A DNA stretch of 64,000 bases from Anseranas semipalmata (Eukaryota > Chordata > Aves > Anseriformes > Anseranatidae): assembly GCA_013399115.1 (NCBI GenBank), contig VXAA01003842.1, positions 8,716 to 72,715 on the forward strand, read 5' to 3'. This document shows positions 10,100 through 21,429 of this stretch, one piece after another. A program made the position numbers and the translations under genes. The notes beneath the pieces were generated by a model. That model was not told the DNA's origin and did not search any database. It saw nothing but the letters and a program-made list of their open reading frames with translations. The first letter of the stretch is position 1. Each line of letters opens with the position of its first letter.

Positions 10100-11330
10100 C
10101 GATCATCTGCTTTTCCTTTCACCCCACCGAGTCCGGTCCGCTTTCACTTTGGTTTAAGTTACCAGAGTTTCTCAGCCTGTTACAATAAAGCTCATAACAG
10201 AGTCTGTGGCCAGCTCTTTCTTTGATAATTCCTTTCCCCCCATTTGTTTATCTCAAGTACTGAGCTTTGTTCCAGGCCCAAAACCAAAAGCCTTTCTACC
10301 CTGTTCTCTTCTTGACTTGTTGCAGATGTAACGAAATAAATCTTTAGAAAGAACAAACCTTCACTTCCTCTCTCCCATCTGATTCAGTCACAAACCCCAG
10401 GAAAGAAAAATAAATCACAATGTGAGCTCGCCCGGTCCCAGAGGATACCACGTCTACTCTTGTAGGCCACCCTTCAGATTGGACGCGTCCATCCCTCGGA
10501 GAGGTCAGCGGACTTGATGAGCAGCATCAGCCCTGGCTGTCACATCAAACCAGCCCCGAACCCAAAGCCACGTGCACTGCCTGAGCCGGGCGCCTGTCCT
10601 GCCAACCCTGCATGTTCCTTTTCCCCTCCGTGGTCTGATAGGGGGACAAAGATCTGGCAACCGTGAGATCCCTGTTTTGAGTATGGCCAAAGTCAAGGGT
10701 GGACAAAAGCTTGGTGTGGCTGGGCTGAACTGTGGCTGACGCAATGCTCGGCAGTGGCCGTGAGTGCTCCCGTGCTGCCAGCACGTTCCCAGGGCTCGTC
10801 CCTGGGGCGCAGAGGGCAATGTGCATCACTGGCTGGTCGCACAGCCCTGCTGGCTCTCCCCTCTCACCCGCCCTGACACATACCTAATGCATTTTAAACT
10901 GTAACTGGAAAAATCGGCTGCAGGGCGTGTTTGTTTTTCTAAATTGCCCATAGCAAAGAGGTGGAAATACACCTCCAAATAGTGTTTTTTCCTCTCCTGT
11001 GAGAAGTCCTCATGTGAAAGCTACGTTGCTCTTCAATTAGCCATTACAAGAAGGCTCAAACTATCTCTAAACGCAACCATGTTACAGTGGCTGTGTCTTC
11101 AGCTGACACGGGTCTACGTTAAAGACAGACTGGCTTCAAGCCAGGGAATACAAAACCGTATAAAAGCGATGATCTGGATTTACACCAGGCAGCATCTGGC
11201 CTGTTGTTTCTATTCCTTCAAGGATGCTCATTGGGGGATGTACAGAACTGCGAACTGTGCTGATGTCAGAAGGCGTTTGGGCTACCCTTCTATCCCCAGA
11301 CCTCCACTCTGGAGGGATGAACCGAGGCTT
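10100..11330. other. Unique non-coding block
   Basis: AT-leaning segments at 10140-10250 and 10890-11070 look complex and might be regulatory. The middle (10430-10860) is GC-richer with overlapping short open frames only. A small inverted repeat GAGGTG/CACCTC sits at 10958-10975. No gene recognised. Confidence 0.4.
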
Positions 11331-11331
11331 T

Positions 11332-11404
11332 TCCTCCTCCTCCTCTATCTTCTTCTTCTTCTTCTTCTTCAAAAAAAAACCCCAAAAAACAAAAAAAACC
11401 CATC
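11332..11404. repeat. TCC/TTC simple repeat followed by A-rich tract
   Basis: TCC units and then (TTC)8 run to 11370, followed by A-runs broken by CCCC. This is a polypyrimidine-to-polypurine switch; the TTC part can form triplex DNA. Confidence 0.85.
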
Positions 11405-11592
11405 AAAACAAGAGATTGAAACAGTTTTGAAACAATCTGTACAGTTAGCATTGAAGAAAGTGTAATTAGACACTTAGAGAACTGGAAGAAATTAACTCCA
11501 ACCACAGACCGTCACTCAGACCATTATTTAATTATTCTTTCCAAATGTGCAAAGTACTTAGTTTTAGAATAACAGGAAAGAAGCCTAACTCC

Positions 11593-11795
11593 TCACTGGG
11601 AGCGAGGGCTCTGGCCAGGGACGCGTGCACGGAAAGCCACCGGGCTTCCAAGCCAGAAGACAGGGATGGGGACCTCGCCACTCGGCCGGGGCTCCGGGCT
11701 GCGAAGGATGCGATCGCCGGCCCGCAGCCCCACGGTGCTTGAATGGCTGGAACACAGTCAGCGGGAGCGCCCGGCCCGAGGTGCAATGGGCTGCG
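11593..11795. promoter_or_regulatory. CpG-rich islet
   Basis: By hand count there are about 20 CpGs in about 200 bases of GC-rich sequence. Overlapping frames are open on both strands, as expected when GC is high, and none is recognisable. It may mark an unannotated promoter or exon. Confidence 0.35.
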
Positions 11796-12469
11796 GGAGA
11801 GAAGATCGCCTTCACTTTCCAACATGCCAAGGAAACCGCTGAGAAATTGCTGTTTTCCTTCTTCTACAGCACCGGGCAGAGCCGTTGACTCACCCTGCGC
11901 TAGAGAAGCCTGGCTAGAAAGAGATTATTGTGATTTCTGCCTGTTTCTTTCCTAACTACAAAAGGCCCCATTCATCTGGGCTAATTTTGACAGGAGAGCA
12001 AGGGGTATCAGTAGCATGAACTGTATCTGAGCGTCTCGACCACATTTCAGCAAGCCACGCTTGTTGGCCAGTTCAGCTCGGTGAAATGGATACCTTTTCA
12101 TTTCAAACTTTTTAGTGGATCGTTTCTCTGGTTCTAAACAGAGGTATCTTTTCTGGCCGTGGCAAGTTTGGAAAGTACTGACGAAGCAGGGACGGCCATT
12201 TTCACGGCAAAAACAAGAGGCCATTCAAAAAGCGGGAAAAAGGCCGTTCTTGCAGTAGGTCCGTCTTTCTTCTGCTGCAATCAATGCACCTACATTCACC
12301 TACCCAAACACACCACGTGTGTGCAATAAGGCCATGTCCAGAACAGTGAATCTCTGCCTTATTTCAAATGGCTGAACAAAATGTATTTTTTTTTGAAAAA
12401 ACATACGTGATGCTTGATTCGCTTAACCGCCAGTCTTTGTGGAGCACAACTGGGACTGCCTGTGTGTGT

Positions 12470-12620
12470 GGGAAGAGCTACAACATAATTGCTTTCAGCA
12501 GAATATCACTGTAGTCTATAATTAAAATATACGAGGTTGCCAGTTTCAAAATTTTTAAGTGATTTCATCTGTATTTGCGTGATCATGTCTCTCCGAGTGG
12601 CTCATTTAAAATGATACTTC
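12470..12620. promoter_or_regulatory. Candidate regulatory element
   Basis: Complex AT-rich sequence contains ATAATTGC, ATAATTAAAA and a CGTGATCATG palindromic core. No repeat or reading frame was recognised. Confidence 0.2.
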
Positions 12621-12639
12621 TAGTTTCAGTGCACAAAAT

Positions 12640-14380
12640 GGTTGCCGGGTGAAAAACAGTTCTGTCCTCTCCTTCCTGCAGTCTCCAAGAAAACATCTGA
12701 GGCAGCCTGGAGAGGCAGAGCTCACACCTCACAAGCATGTCCCACCACCAGGGAAATCCTGGGTGAAAGCTGCTTGTGAAGTGCTGTTCCAGAGACGGAG
12801 CAGAAGGTGTCAAGAAAGTAAAAAAAATAAAATAAAGAACACAAGAAAAAAATGACTAACAGAAAAATCTGGCACCTCCTAAATCAGAGTGACAATTTCA
12901 GCACAGTGTTTACATGGGGTAGTAAAAATAAATTGCCTGAGACTGATTATACCCACATGCCACTCGCCAGGCAATGGGGATGTCCCCCAGTATCAGAAAC
13001 CGAACATGAGGGCACACGTGTCAGCACCAGTCCTCACCCCTGTGACAGCACTGGGGCCAGCACTGCTTCCCTCCCGCCTTCAGAGGTGGAATCAGCAGTG
13101 GAAGAGGGATGTGCCGCTCCTCCCCGCCACCCAACACGATCACGCGGAGAGCGAAGCGTGGTTTATAAGGTCACTGCAAGGACCACGGACAAATGAGCAA
13201 ATTGGTTTTAGGGTAACCTCAAGCTGTGACAAAATAAGCCTGCATGCTCACGAGCCCTCATGGTCCCATTCAGTTTGCAGCCAGACCCTCCCTGAACGTC
13301 CTGCAGAAGGGAAGGGACCTCTCTGCATCCTCTCTGCATTAGGAACAGCAGGGGAATGTCCTGACCCCATCTTAAGGAGAGTAACTCGGAGCATCTCTGC
13401 CTCTATCACACAACACACACAAAAGTGTCCCAGCTTAGTGCAGGTGGGAGCTGGCCCTTTTCTCATCCCCATTCCCCCTGAAAGCCTTTGCCTCATTCCT
13501 GGTGTTCCTCCTTTAAGAAGCCAGAGGAGGCTGGATGGCTCTTTTGCAGAACTAGCCCCATGGCTAGTTCTGGTGTGGTTAACCTCTCCAAAAAGCTTTT
13601 AATGCTGAAGTTGTCCTTTGCTGGGGGCTGTGGTGGCATCAGTGGCCTGCTGGGCTGCAATGACCCTACAGGAGGCAGTCAGTGAGCTCCATCCCTCGTC
13701 TGAAAAAGTTATGTGAGATGGCATAGAGGTGTGATGGAGAGCAAAAAAGCCCAGCACAGTTAACATACGTGACCATGCATAATTATCTCCAACAGAACAA
13801 GGGTCTCTGTGCTCACCATAGCCAGTTAGTTCACCTGGAGGCATGGCTGGGTCACAGCAGAGACAAAGATGCAGAGGAAATGCCCCGAAGCATCGGCTGG
13901 CTGCTGTCCCCACAGCTGTGCCCTGCATGGCTGGAGAGGAACCGGGGCTGGTCCTTGGCCAGTTTGGGGAAGCACAGAGCGAGCAATGCAGACACCGAGT
14001 TACCCTGCCAGGGCTCTCTTGCTCTTAAAAAAAATAAAAATAAAAGGAGAAAGGGCAAGAGGCAAACCATCTGGAGGACAGTTTTGAGCAAGAGAGGACA
14101 CTGCAAGCATGCTGATTGCAACATGCGACAGCTTGCAGGACATCCTGATGACATGGATGTACCCAGAATAAATTCCGCCTGTATTTCAGTCACTTTGGGG
14201 CTTTGGATTTCAATATGTGTAAAACACCTCGACACCACAGCTTTCAGCAGAGCAATAAAACAGCGAGAGATGTGCTCGGCTCCCTCGGACAGATGCCAGG
14301 GCCGGCCGTGCCCAGCGCTGCCAAGCAGCATCCCCTGCCCTATGCAGCAGAGGTGCACGCTCCCGGCCATTAAAGGTATG
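12640..14380. other. Block with long but unconvincing open frames
   Basis: Frames at 12889-13602 (+, 237 codons) and 13769-14401 (+, 210 codons) are the longest N-free frames in the window. Both overlap open frames on the opposite strand, begin without promoter or splice context, and have no domain. The 13769 frame reads through an A-rich run as a lysine-rich tract. I do not call either a gene. Confidence 0.45.
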
Positions 14381-14384
14381 CGCG

Positions 14385-14610
14385 CCACACAGCGGTTTTG
14401 ATCAAAATGAGTCATGTAAGAAGGCAAAGATGATAGCATCACTGTTATAATTGTAATGAGTCACAAATGCTATTTTGATGGTTTTCTTTGAAAGAAGTAC
14501 ACAAAACCCAACCGATTTAATTAAAGATCTCCAAGGCTTTGTAATCAGCACGGCCGCAAATGAAGGCAAATCTACTTTCATGTGGCAGAATACACGAATA
14601 GTTTTCCCAT
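14385..14610. promoter_or_regulatory. Candidate regulatory element with twin AP-1 sites
   Basis: Two perfect TGAGTCA motifs at 14408-14414 and 14457-14463 each follow AA(T) and stand 49 bases apart, in AT-rich complex sequence that also holds TTTAATTAAA and GATGATAG. The motif is the AP-1/MAF core. Regulatory function is inferred. Confidence 0.35.
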
Positions 14611-14660
14611 TAAAATTAAAAACAAAAAAAGAAAAAGAAAAAGAGAAAAAGAAAAAGACA
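14611..14660. repeat. GAAAAA-type purine repeat
   Basis: A-rich sequence with repeated AAAAAG units on the + strand; low complexity. Confidence 0.85.
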
Positions 14661-14663
14661 TTT

Positions 14664-15940
14664 TAAAGGGTTTTGTTTGTAACGATACTAGGACATGATA
14701 TGAAGGACCTATATCCCCCATGTGATAGAATGACTGTGATTACTTTAGATAAAGCACAGAGGCTTTTTTTTTTTTTACAGTTTACGAATACATGCATTAC
14801 GTTACACGGCTGCTTAACACTGAGCATGTCTCCAAGGAGTCCTTGGGCAAATGCATTTGGGAACAAGACAAGGAAGCAACTCCCAGGGAGTCAGAGATGT
14901 TGACAGGTAGCGAGAAGTGCAGTCCCTTACAGCACCCTGCCCTCCATCCCTGCACCAGCGATCGGCGTAAACCCTTGCATGGCAGCAGCCAGCGCTGAAG
15001 AGGAGTGGGATGAGGGCAAGACAGCTGTGCTGCGGCTCCAGGCTTGAGGGCTGGCGGCAGAGCACCCTGAGATGCAGTTTGGAGATGGGGCACATCTGTG
15101 AATACATCGCAGATAGAAATTTCAGTGGATTACAGAAAGAGGTGAGGATAATCCAGGGTTAATCTGAGCAGAAATGTAATAATTAACCATCAGGCCCACT
15201 CACTGAGGCACGAATGAATCCCCAAAGCCTTGCTCTCTGCACACTCCAAATGACATCTGCGCACACAGGGTGGACGCTGCGTTCAGCCAGCTCAATTTCA
15301 GATTCCCTTTCTGATTATTTTCAGAACCAATGCCCAAAGGCTGGATGCAGAAGCAGCCTTTGAGACCACTGAGATGTTTAAACCAAAGAAATACGATGGG
15401 TCACTCAGCAAACAGTTTTTATTCTTGGCAAGCAAGCTCTGAGCATGGAGAAAGTGAGAATTCTGACCTAAGTGCGCATGGGGCTGTGTGACCACCTGGG
15501 ACTGATCTGCTTGGAGGAGCAGGAAACACCCTGCGGCTTGACCTGATAGAAATAGCTACTGTTTCCTTTGCATCCCATCACCACTGTGCCTGTGAGGTGC
15601 ACAGTATCCCTGCGTGCATTCAACATTTGCTGAAAAACATCAGGGAAATGGCAAGAGGGCAGATTAATCCCGTTTACACTGAAGAAGCCCATGATTAATG
15701 CAACTTGGATGGTGCTGTAGGAAGGGGGATGGCGTAAAAAGATGGAAGGAAGTCTGTGGCTGTCCTTAGTTGATACTATATATGGTATTTGGTCAGTTCT
15801 GCTTTAGAAGCTGTAGCCAGAATCACATTTTTATTGTATTTCTTTTTAAAGCAGAAAAAAAGGTCAAATAACTTCGTCGAGCTCAAAGAGCCCGTGGTGA
15901 TGGATAGTGCTGCGGGTGGCAGCTGCTAAGCTTCCAGCCC
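14664..15940. other. Unique non-coding block
   Basis: Mixed-composition sequence holds a T-tract (about 14765-14777) and short overlapping open frames only. No repeat family or gene recognised. Confidence 0.4.
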
Positions 15941-15949
15941 TGGGAGCAC

Positions 15950-16100
15950 TGTCGGGGGTCACCACAGGCGTTACGGCCCCCCTGCCCCCTGCCAGAGCAG
16001 CCAGCCCCTAGCCCGGGTGGCCCATCTCCCTTGGGACCCCCTCCCCGATTGTGACCCCTGCGGCCGGGCTCGGTGGGGAGCGTGCTGGGTTTGACCCGCA
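15950..16100 (-). other. C-rich, CpG-containing islet with minus-strand G-quadruplex potential
   Basis: C-runs at 15977-15982, 15985-15989, 16004-16007 and 16012-16014 give four minus-strand G-runs, though one loop is 14 bases, longer than the usual limit. About a dozen CpGs are present. No gene recognised. Confidence 0.35.
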
Positions 16101-16369
16101 AAACCTCGGGATGGGAGCTGCGGGGTCTGCAGGGCACAGCCTCGGGCTGGCAGGAGCAAGGAAGGAAAGGGTTTTCTGTGTGGCTGACCCAAGTCCTCTC
16201 CACCAGCCCTCGGTTAGGCTCTGAAGCAGCCGGGGTCTGTGCTTTTTGCAAAGCCTGACAGCCCTTTCACGCTCTGATCCAACCGGCACTGATAACCAGT
16301 GCTGCTGAAAGCACAGGAACATCCCCCCTTCCCTCCACTCCCCTTTTACATCTGCTCTACATTTGCATC

Positions 16370-16790
16370 TCAGAAATTAGAGAACTTAGTTATGCGGAAT
16401 TACATAGCTCGGGCTGGAGTATGGAACTGATTGGGTATTCAAGCTAAATAAGACGAGTTTAAAGATCTTTCCAGGAAATTGAGTGGAACACCCAAACTGA
16501 CATTCGGTATTAAATATTATATTTGTGCAGTTGTTCTTTATAGCCCGTTGGCATTGAACATCTGGGAGCACGATTTATAACATACAGAAACTGAATACCT
16601 GCTCAAAATTATGCTCATCAGAGCTCAGAAATTAAAATATTACTGTGTACACTCCGAGCCAGTCCATTCCTAAAAGGTAGGGCTATTAAAATATGATTAG
16701 TTGAGCCATATCTGGTCTCAGAAATGTCATACACCATTACAACTGAAAAGACTTTGATGCAATCCTATTGGCAAAGCCCCCTGCTTGATC
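16370..16790. promoter_or_regulatory. Candidate conserved regulatory element
   Basis: A 400-base AT-rich, complex stretch contains GGAATTACATAG, TATTAAATATTATAT, two copies of CTCAGAAATTA (near 16370 and 16625), two ATTAAAATAT motifs and a CCTATTGG CCAAT-type core. It has no reading frame and no recognised repeat, and sits between GC-rich islets. Confidence 0.3.
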
Positions 16791-17240
16791 AGCAACAAGA
16801 TGCCAAAGAATGAACCTTGCATATACTTGCCCCAGCACCAGGAGGGGAATTAAAAAGAGAAGGGAAGCTCTGGGTTGTAGACACTGGGCTGGTCTGGGGC
16901 TTCTCCTTCAGCAAGAGCTGAAAGCTTGTATATTTGTATTATTTTTATTTTTATTTATTTCTGATGTGAAAAGAGCCTCGCTGCCCTTTTCTGCCTGTCG
17001 CATCAAGCTTCTTCATCCTCACCCAGGACAGGGGTGGGGGTCCTGTTGCAGTCCCCAGCCATCGCAGCTCCCCGGCCCCGCCACAGTCACGTTTCCAGGA
17101 GCGCCGCGCGCTCCATGGGTGGTCGGGATTGCATTTCCCCCCTTGCCGGGGAATAAATCCAAACAACAACCACAGAAAACCTGCAGGGACTGGGCTCAGG
17201 TTGGGGTAATTACAATCTTCCGCTTCTTGCAATGCAAAAA

Positions 17241-17284
17241 ATGATACACATATATAGAATTATATATACATATATACACATAAA
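17241..17284. repeat. TA/CA simple repeat
   Basis: Interrupted TATA/CATA units, low complexity. Confidence 0.75.
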
Positions 17285-17379
17285 ATCTTTTGCGATACGT
17301 GATTGTCTCTCCTAATGAGGCGGATTGCCCTAATCATGGCACTGCACAGCATTAATCACTAAATATTTCCGAACTGAAA

Positions 17380-17635
17380 TCTCTGCGAGGGCTCAGCCGG
17401 GGGTGGGCGCTGGGTGCCACTGGCAGAGCCCCCCGGGCCTGGCTCGCTCTCAGATCCGGGGCTGGCCACGGGCCCCAGGGCAATCGCCTGCCCGGGCCAA
17501 CCCGCGGCCAGGAGCGGGTCGGATGCCCCGATCGGACGGTGCAATTGCAACAGCAACAAAATCCCCCAGAGCCAGCCCTTGTTCTCTCTAATTGAAGACA
17601 TTTCCCGTAGTCGGGTGGCTCTTTTTTTTTTTTTT
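17380..17635. promoter_or_regulatory. CpG-rich islet abutting assembly gap
   Basis: From 17380 to 17560 there are roughly 16-18 CpGs by eye in GC-rich sequence. This falls into AT-richer sequence and a T13 run that stops exactly at the gap. The missing 490 positions may hold the rest of an island. No first exon is recognisable in what remains. Confidence 0.35.
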
Positions 17636-18125
17636 NNNNNNNNNNNNNNNNNNNNNNNNNNNNNNNNNNNNNNNNNNNNNNNNNNNNNNNNNNNNNNNNN
17701 NNNNNNNNNNNNNNNNNNNNNNNNNNNNNNNNNNNNNNNNNNNNNNNNNNNNNNNNNNNNNNNNNNNNNNNNNNNNNNNNNNNNNNNNNNNNNNNNNNNN
17801 NNNNNNNNNNNNNNNNNNNNNNNNNNNNNNNNNNNNNNNNNNNNNNNNNNNNNNNNNNNNNNNNNNNNNNNNNNNNNNNNNNNNNNNNNNNNNNNNNNNN
17901 NNNNNNNNNNNNNNNNNNNNNNNNNNNNNNNNNNNNNNNNNNNNNNNNNNNNNNNNNNNNNNNNNNNNNNNNNNNNNNNNNNNNNNNNNNNNNNNNNNNN
18001 NNNNNNNNNNNNNNNNNNNNNNNNNNNNNNNNNNNNNNNNNNNNNNNNNNNNNNNNNNNNNNNNNNNNNNNNNNNNNNNNNNNNNNNNNNNNNNNNNNNN
18101 NNNNNNNNNNNNNNNNNNNNNNNNN
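17636..18125. other. Assembly gap (490 N)
   Basis: An unbroken run of N. The left edge is a pure T-run, which suggests sequencing failed in a homopolymer or GC-rich region. Long frames reported across it are artefacts of the N run. Confidence 0.99.
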
Positions 18126-18560
18126 TTCCTTTCCTCCTGCCTGATTTGGAGGACCCGGGAGTTGCAGTGCATGGGAAAGAAGCAGCAGCACCAGGAAAAG
18201 CACCTGGAAATACTGGAAATAAGGTGCCAGCTCTGGGAGGGCTCTGGGAGGGGAGCGCAGTGGTCCTGCATCCCTGGCCCAATCTGCAAGGAAACGATTT
18301 CAAGCAATTTACGCAGAACAGCAAAGCTGAGGGTGGGTATCTGTGCTCAGCAGCATCCCCAGCTGTGCCAGCAGGACACGGGTAGGCACAGGGCAGTCTG
18401 CAAGGAGGAGGACACACCGAGCCCGTCACCCTGGCCTCGTTTTTGCATTGCACAGCTGCAAGGCTCGGCTGTCTGAGCAAAGAGAGCTGCTGTGGCTTGT
18501 GTGGTTTGATCGGGCAAGGACTGGGGTCGGGTGGCATCAGGGAGCTGTTTTGCCCCTCCA

Positions 18561-18590
18561 GCGTGCCTCAGTTTCCCCGTTTATTTAGGC
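18561..18590 (-). repeat. MIR-like fragment
   Basis: 'GTGCCTCAGTTTCCCCGT' then 'TTATTTA' matches the reverse complement of the MIR block 'taaaatggggaaactgaggc'. It is very short. Confidence 0.35.
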
Positions 18591-18599
18591 AGTGGTGGC

Positions 18600-20450
18600 A
18601 GAGCCCAGTGACGTGGGAGCAGGGCAAGACCTGGCTGTGGGATGCCCCCATCACCTTTTCTTTGAGAAAAACCCCATTGATCACTTTGCTCCGAGAAAAG
18701 CCCTCTGACATGCAGCCCACTGTGCAATCTGGATAGCAAACCACTCCCCCAAAACCCACCCGGCTGCCCCAAAAGCCCTCTGCCCACGTGGATACAACTT
18801 AGATGCTGCCCCATCAGCATTTGTCCTGCTCCCTGGGGGCTTTTTCCCCCTACACCATCATAGTGATACCAAGCAGAGCCCCGAGGACGGCACACAGGCT
18901 CTGTCCCCTGCAGTGTCCCCCCCAACCCTGTCCTGCCTGATGGAGCGCCGCTTGCAACACAGCCTCGCACCAAATTTTTTTTTTTTTTTTGGAAAATCAC
19001 CATGTTTCCTGTGTTTATACAGACCATTAGGTAAACCAGCCGCAGGAAGGGGGGAGCGAATGGATGAGACGTGGGGGCGAGGTCCGGCCGGGGCGGCTGT
19101 CCCAGCACCGCAGCCCGCAGCCAGGTTGGGAAGGGACGGCTGGGGTGGAAGCGACGTGTCAGCATGTCCTGCCAGGGCTGAGCCATGTGGGGACAGGTGG
19201 CATGGGGTGGCCTCATATGGGTGCTGGGGACATGGGGGCAGCAACAGCAGAGTGGTGCCTGGGCACCTGTGGGTGCTCACTGGGCTCCCTGCGCATCCTC
19301 CCTGCCGGATGGGATTCAGTGGCAAGAAGGCTTGGGAAAAGGGAAATTGGATAATTTTAGGAAAAAAAAAAAAGGATAAATTAGCTCTTATCAAGAATAT
19401 AGGGGTTTCTTTCAACCAAAAGGCTGTGACAAGTCTCTTGCAACACGTGCCAGGGAGCAATCCGGCAGCGGAGCAGGGGCAGCAGGATGTGCACAGCCTG
19501 CCCGGCCATGGGACCACGCACTTGCTTGTGCTGTGGCCGAGCACCAGGTCAGCCCAGTGAGGAAGGGAGAAAGGTGCGTTTCTCAAAGTGCTGTGACCTG
19601 ACTGTCCGCCGGAAGGGAAAAAGATACGGACATTTCTTTGGATTTTGATGAAAAAATTCTAAAAAAAATCTATATTTAGCTTTTGACTTCAGACACAGTA
19701 TGTGGATTCCTATAGTAACATCTGCTATTCCCCTCCCCTGTTTAATTTATGGCCATTAACTTTAGGGCTAAGGACAGTTTATGGAAAAAAACACCTGCTT
19801 TCTCCTACTCCCAGGGCAAGGGTGGAATTTTCTCTGACTCTGCATCCTAAATAAAGCTCCGTTCCAGGCCCCGATGATTCATAGCACGGCTCACGCACAC
19901 ATGCCTTATGTTAGGAGGCCCTGTCAGATGCTCATGCCCCTTTCTCGAGGACTCGAGCAGAGGCTCCGTGCAGAGCTCATTTATACACATCACCGGGGCC
20001 AGCCGCTGAGCCTGGGGGAAACCAGAGCCCCGGGGCCGGCTGCCCTGGCCTTGGGTAACACCATGCAATGCGCCCACCTCCTGCAGAAAGGCTTTGTCTA
20101 TGTTACAGTCACTGGAACTGCGGTAAAGCCACCCCGTTTGGGCCTGCTGGTCTGTTTTTGCTATGTCCCATGCCTATCCCAGCAGGCTGCGTCCTTCCCG
20201 TCTCCTCTCCAAACGCACCTTATGCATGTGCCGAGCTCAGCCCTTGCTCTGCTTTCTCAGCAGGGCAGTATCTCATCCCTCCGACACAGCCCCCTGGCTC
20301 TGCTTCTGTCATTGTGAAAGATTGCCTTTCCGTGATGGAGTTTTCACTCATGGCCGCTCGTCAAGAAGTAAAACAAATCAGCAGAAAAAATAAAAAAAAA
20401 AAATTCAAAATGGGAACTGTTGGCAGCGAACGGAAGATAAAACCTGGACG
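18600..20450. other. GC-rich non-coding block
   Basis: Overlapping open frames on both strands (18581-19586) reflect GC-rich composition and A/T homopolymers, not a gene. Around 19060-19160 is a CpG-dense patch. T- and A-runs lie at 18975-18990 and 19361-19373. No domain recognised. Confidence 0.45.
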
Positions 20451-20460
20451 CTCATCCAAG

Positions 20461-20640
20461 CTCGCATGTGAAAACCGATAGGCAGCACTCAGGCGGCACG
20501 CAAAGACCCCCCGCGGAGCAAAGCGCCCGGGGCTGGAGCACCGCTCGCCCCCCGGCACCCAGCGGGCACCCCACGGGGAGCGAAGGGAGCCGGGGAGCGA
20601 AGCAAGGTGGCGGCGGCGGCGGTGGGGAGAAGGCTGTGAC
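20461..20640. promoter_or_regulatory. CpG-rich islet with GGC repeat
   Basis: By hand count there are about 20 CpGs in 180 bases, ending in a (GGC)5 tract at 20609-20625. The densest CpG patch in the window. It is followed by AT-rich DNA with an acceptor-like CCTTTCCTTTTAG ending at 20665. This composition is typical of a vertebrate promoter or 5' UTR, but no coding start that I recognise follows. Confidence 0.4.
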
Positions 20641-21294
20641 TAATCTTGTAACCTTTCCTTTTAGTGTTTAAGAGAACCGAAGTCTGTTTACAATAAAACG
20701 GGGTGATATTTTTCATCCTTCCAAATGGAACAAGGGTTATATAAACAAAGTAACCTCAGACACAGCAAACACCTGTTGAAGGGAACTGGCTTGAAAAGAC
20801 ACACACAAGCTATCTGTCTCTCTATCAAGGCCTCCCGTTGACTTGCGGTCAAGTTCAAGTTGAAGTGCACAGCACAGATCTGCTGATGGGGGAAGGCTGC
20901 GATAAGCAAAAGCATTAGTGAATGCCCATGGGTTTTGCTCAGGAGGTTAGTGAAGGAGCGAGGAATGGCTTTCTGCCACTCGAAACCAAGGAGTTTAGGT
21001 CTGCACGTTCCTAGATAATTTCTCAGCCAGATTGGAGCAGTTTTCCCTGTTCTCTGGTATCTCACTTCCAAGAAGAAACCCCAAATCAGGAAGTTATGGA
21101 ATAAACTGTCACAAATCTCCCTGTCTTCCTTCTACCCCCTAGCTCAGGTTTCAGTCCTGCACCAAAACATGTAGGCTTTTATTTCTTCCAAACTGCTGTG
21201 GTTTTGATTTTTTTCCCAAACTAATCAAATTGAACGCAACTGCATGCACATAATCCTACAGGCCGGGTTTGAAAGTATTAAGCTCTTTGGCTTC

Positions 21295-21425
21295 AGCGGT
21301 GTCTTGTGGTGGCGAGCTCCACAGATTAATTATGCATTTCTTGCCACGATACGAGGCTACATTGTATCTTTACTAATTACCAACCTATGGTGACTAAATC
21401 AGTTTTGTCACATCCTTTTATTTTG
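21295..21425 (-). repeat. Possible ancient CR1/L3-like remnant
   Basis: Text such as 'GAGCTCCACAGATTAATTA' and 'TCAGTTTTGTCACATCCTTT' resembles the antisense 3' coding part of old CR1/L3 elements (the 'gttccacaggttaattat' block). Heavily decayed. Confidence 0.3.
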
Positions 21426-21429
21426 CTTT

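Noticed and set aside
12889..13602. 237-codon open frame on +
   Set aside because: No domain, no splice or promoter context, and overlapping open frames on the other strand.
13769..14401. 210-codon open frame on +, with an opposite 196-codon frame
   Set aside because: Both frames cannot be coding; the + frame reads an A-rich run as lysines and shows no family resemblance.
17352..18537. Long frames spanning the gap (up to 392 codons)
   Set aside because: Most of their length is N; they are artefacts of the gap.
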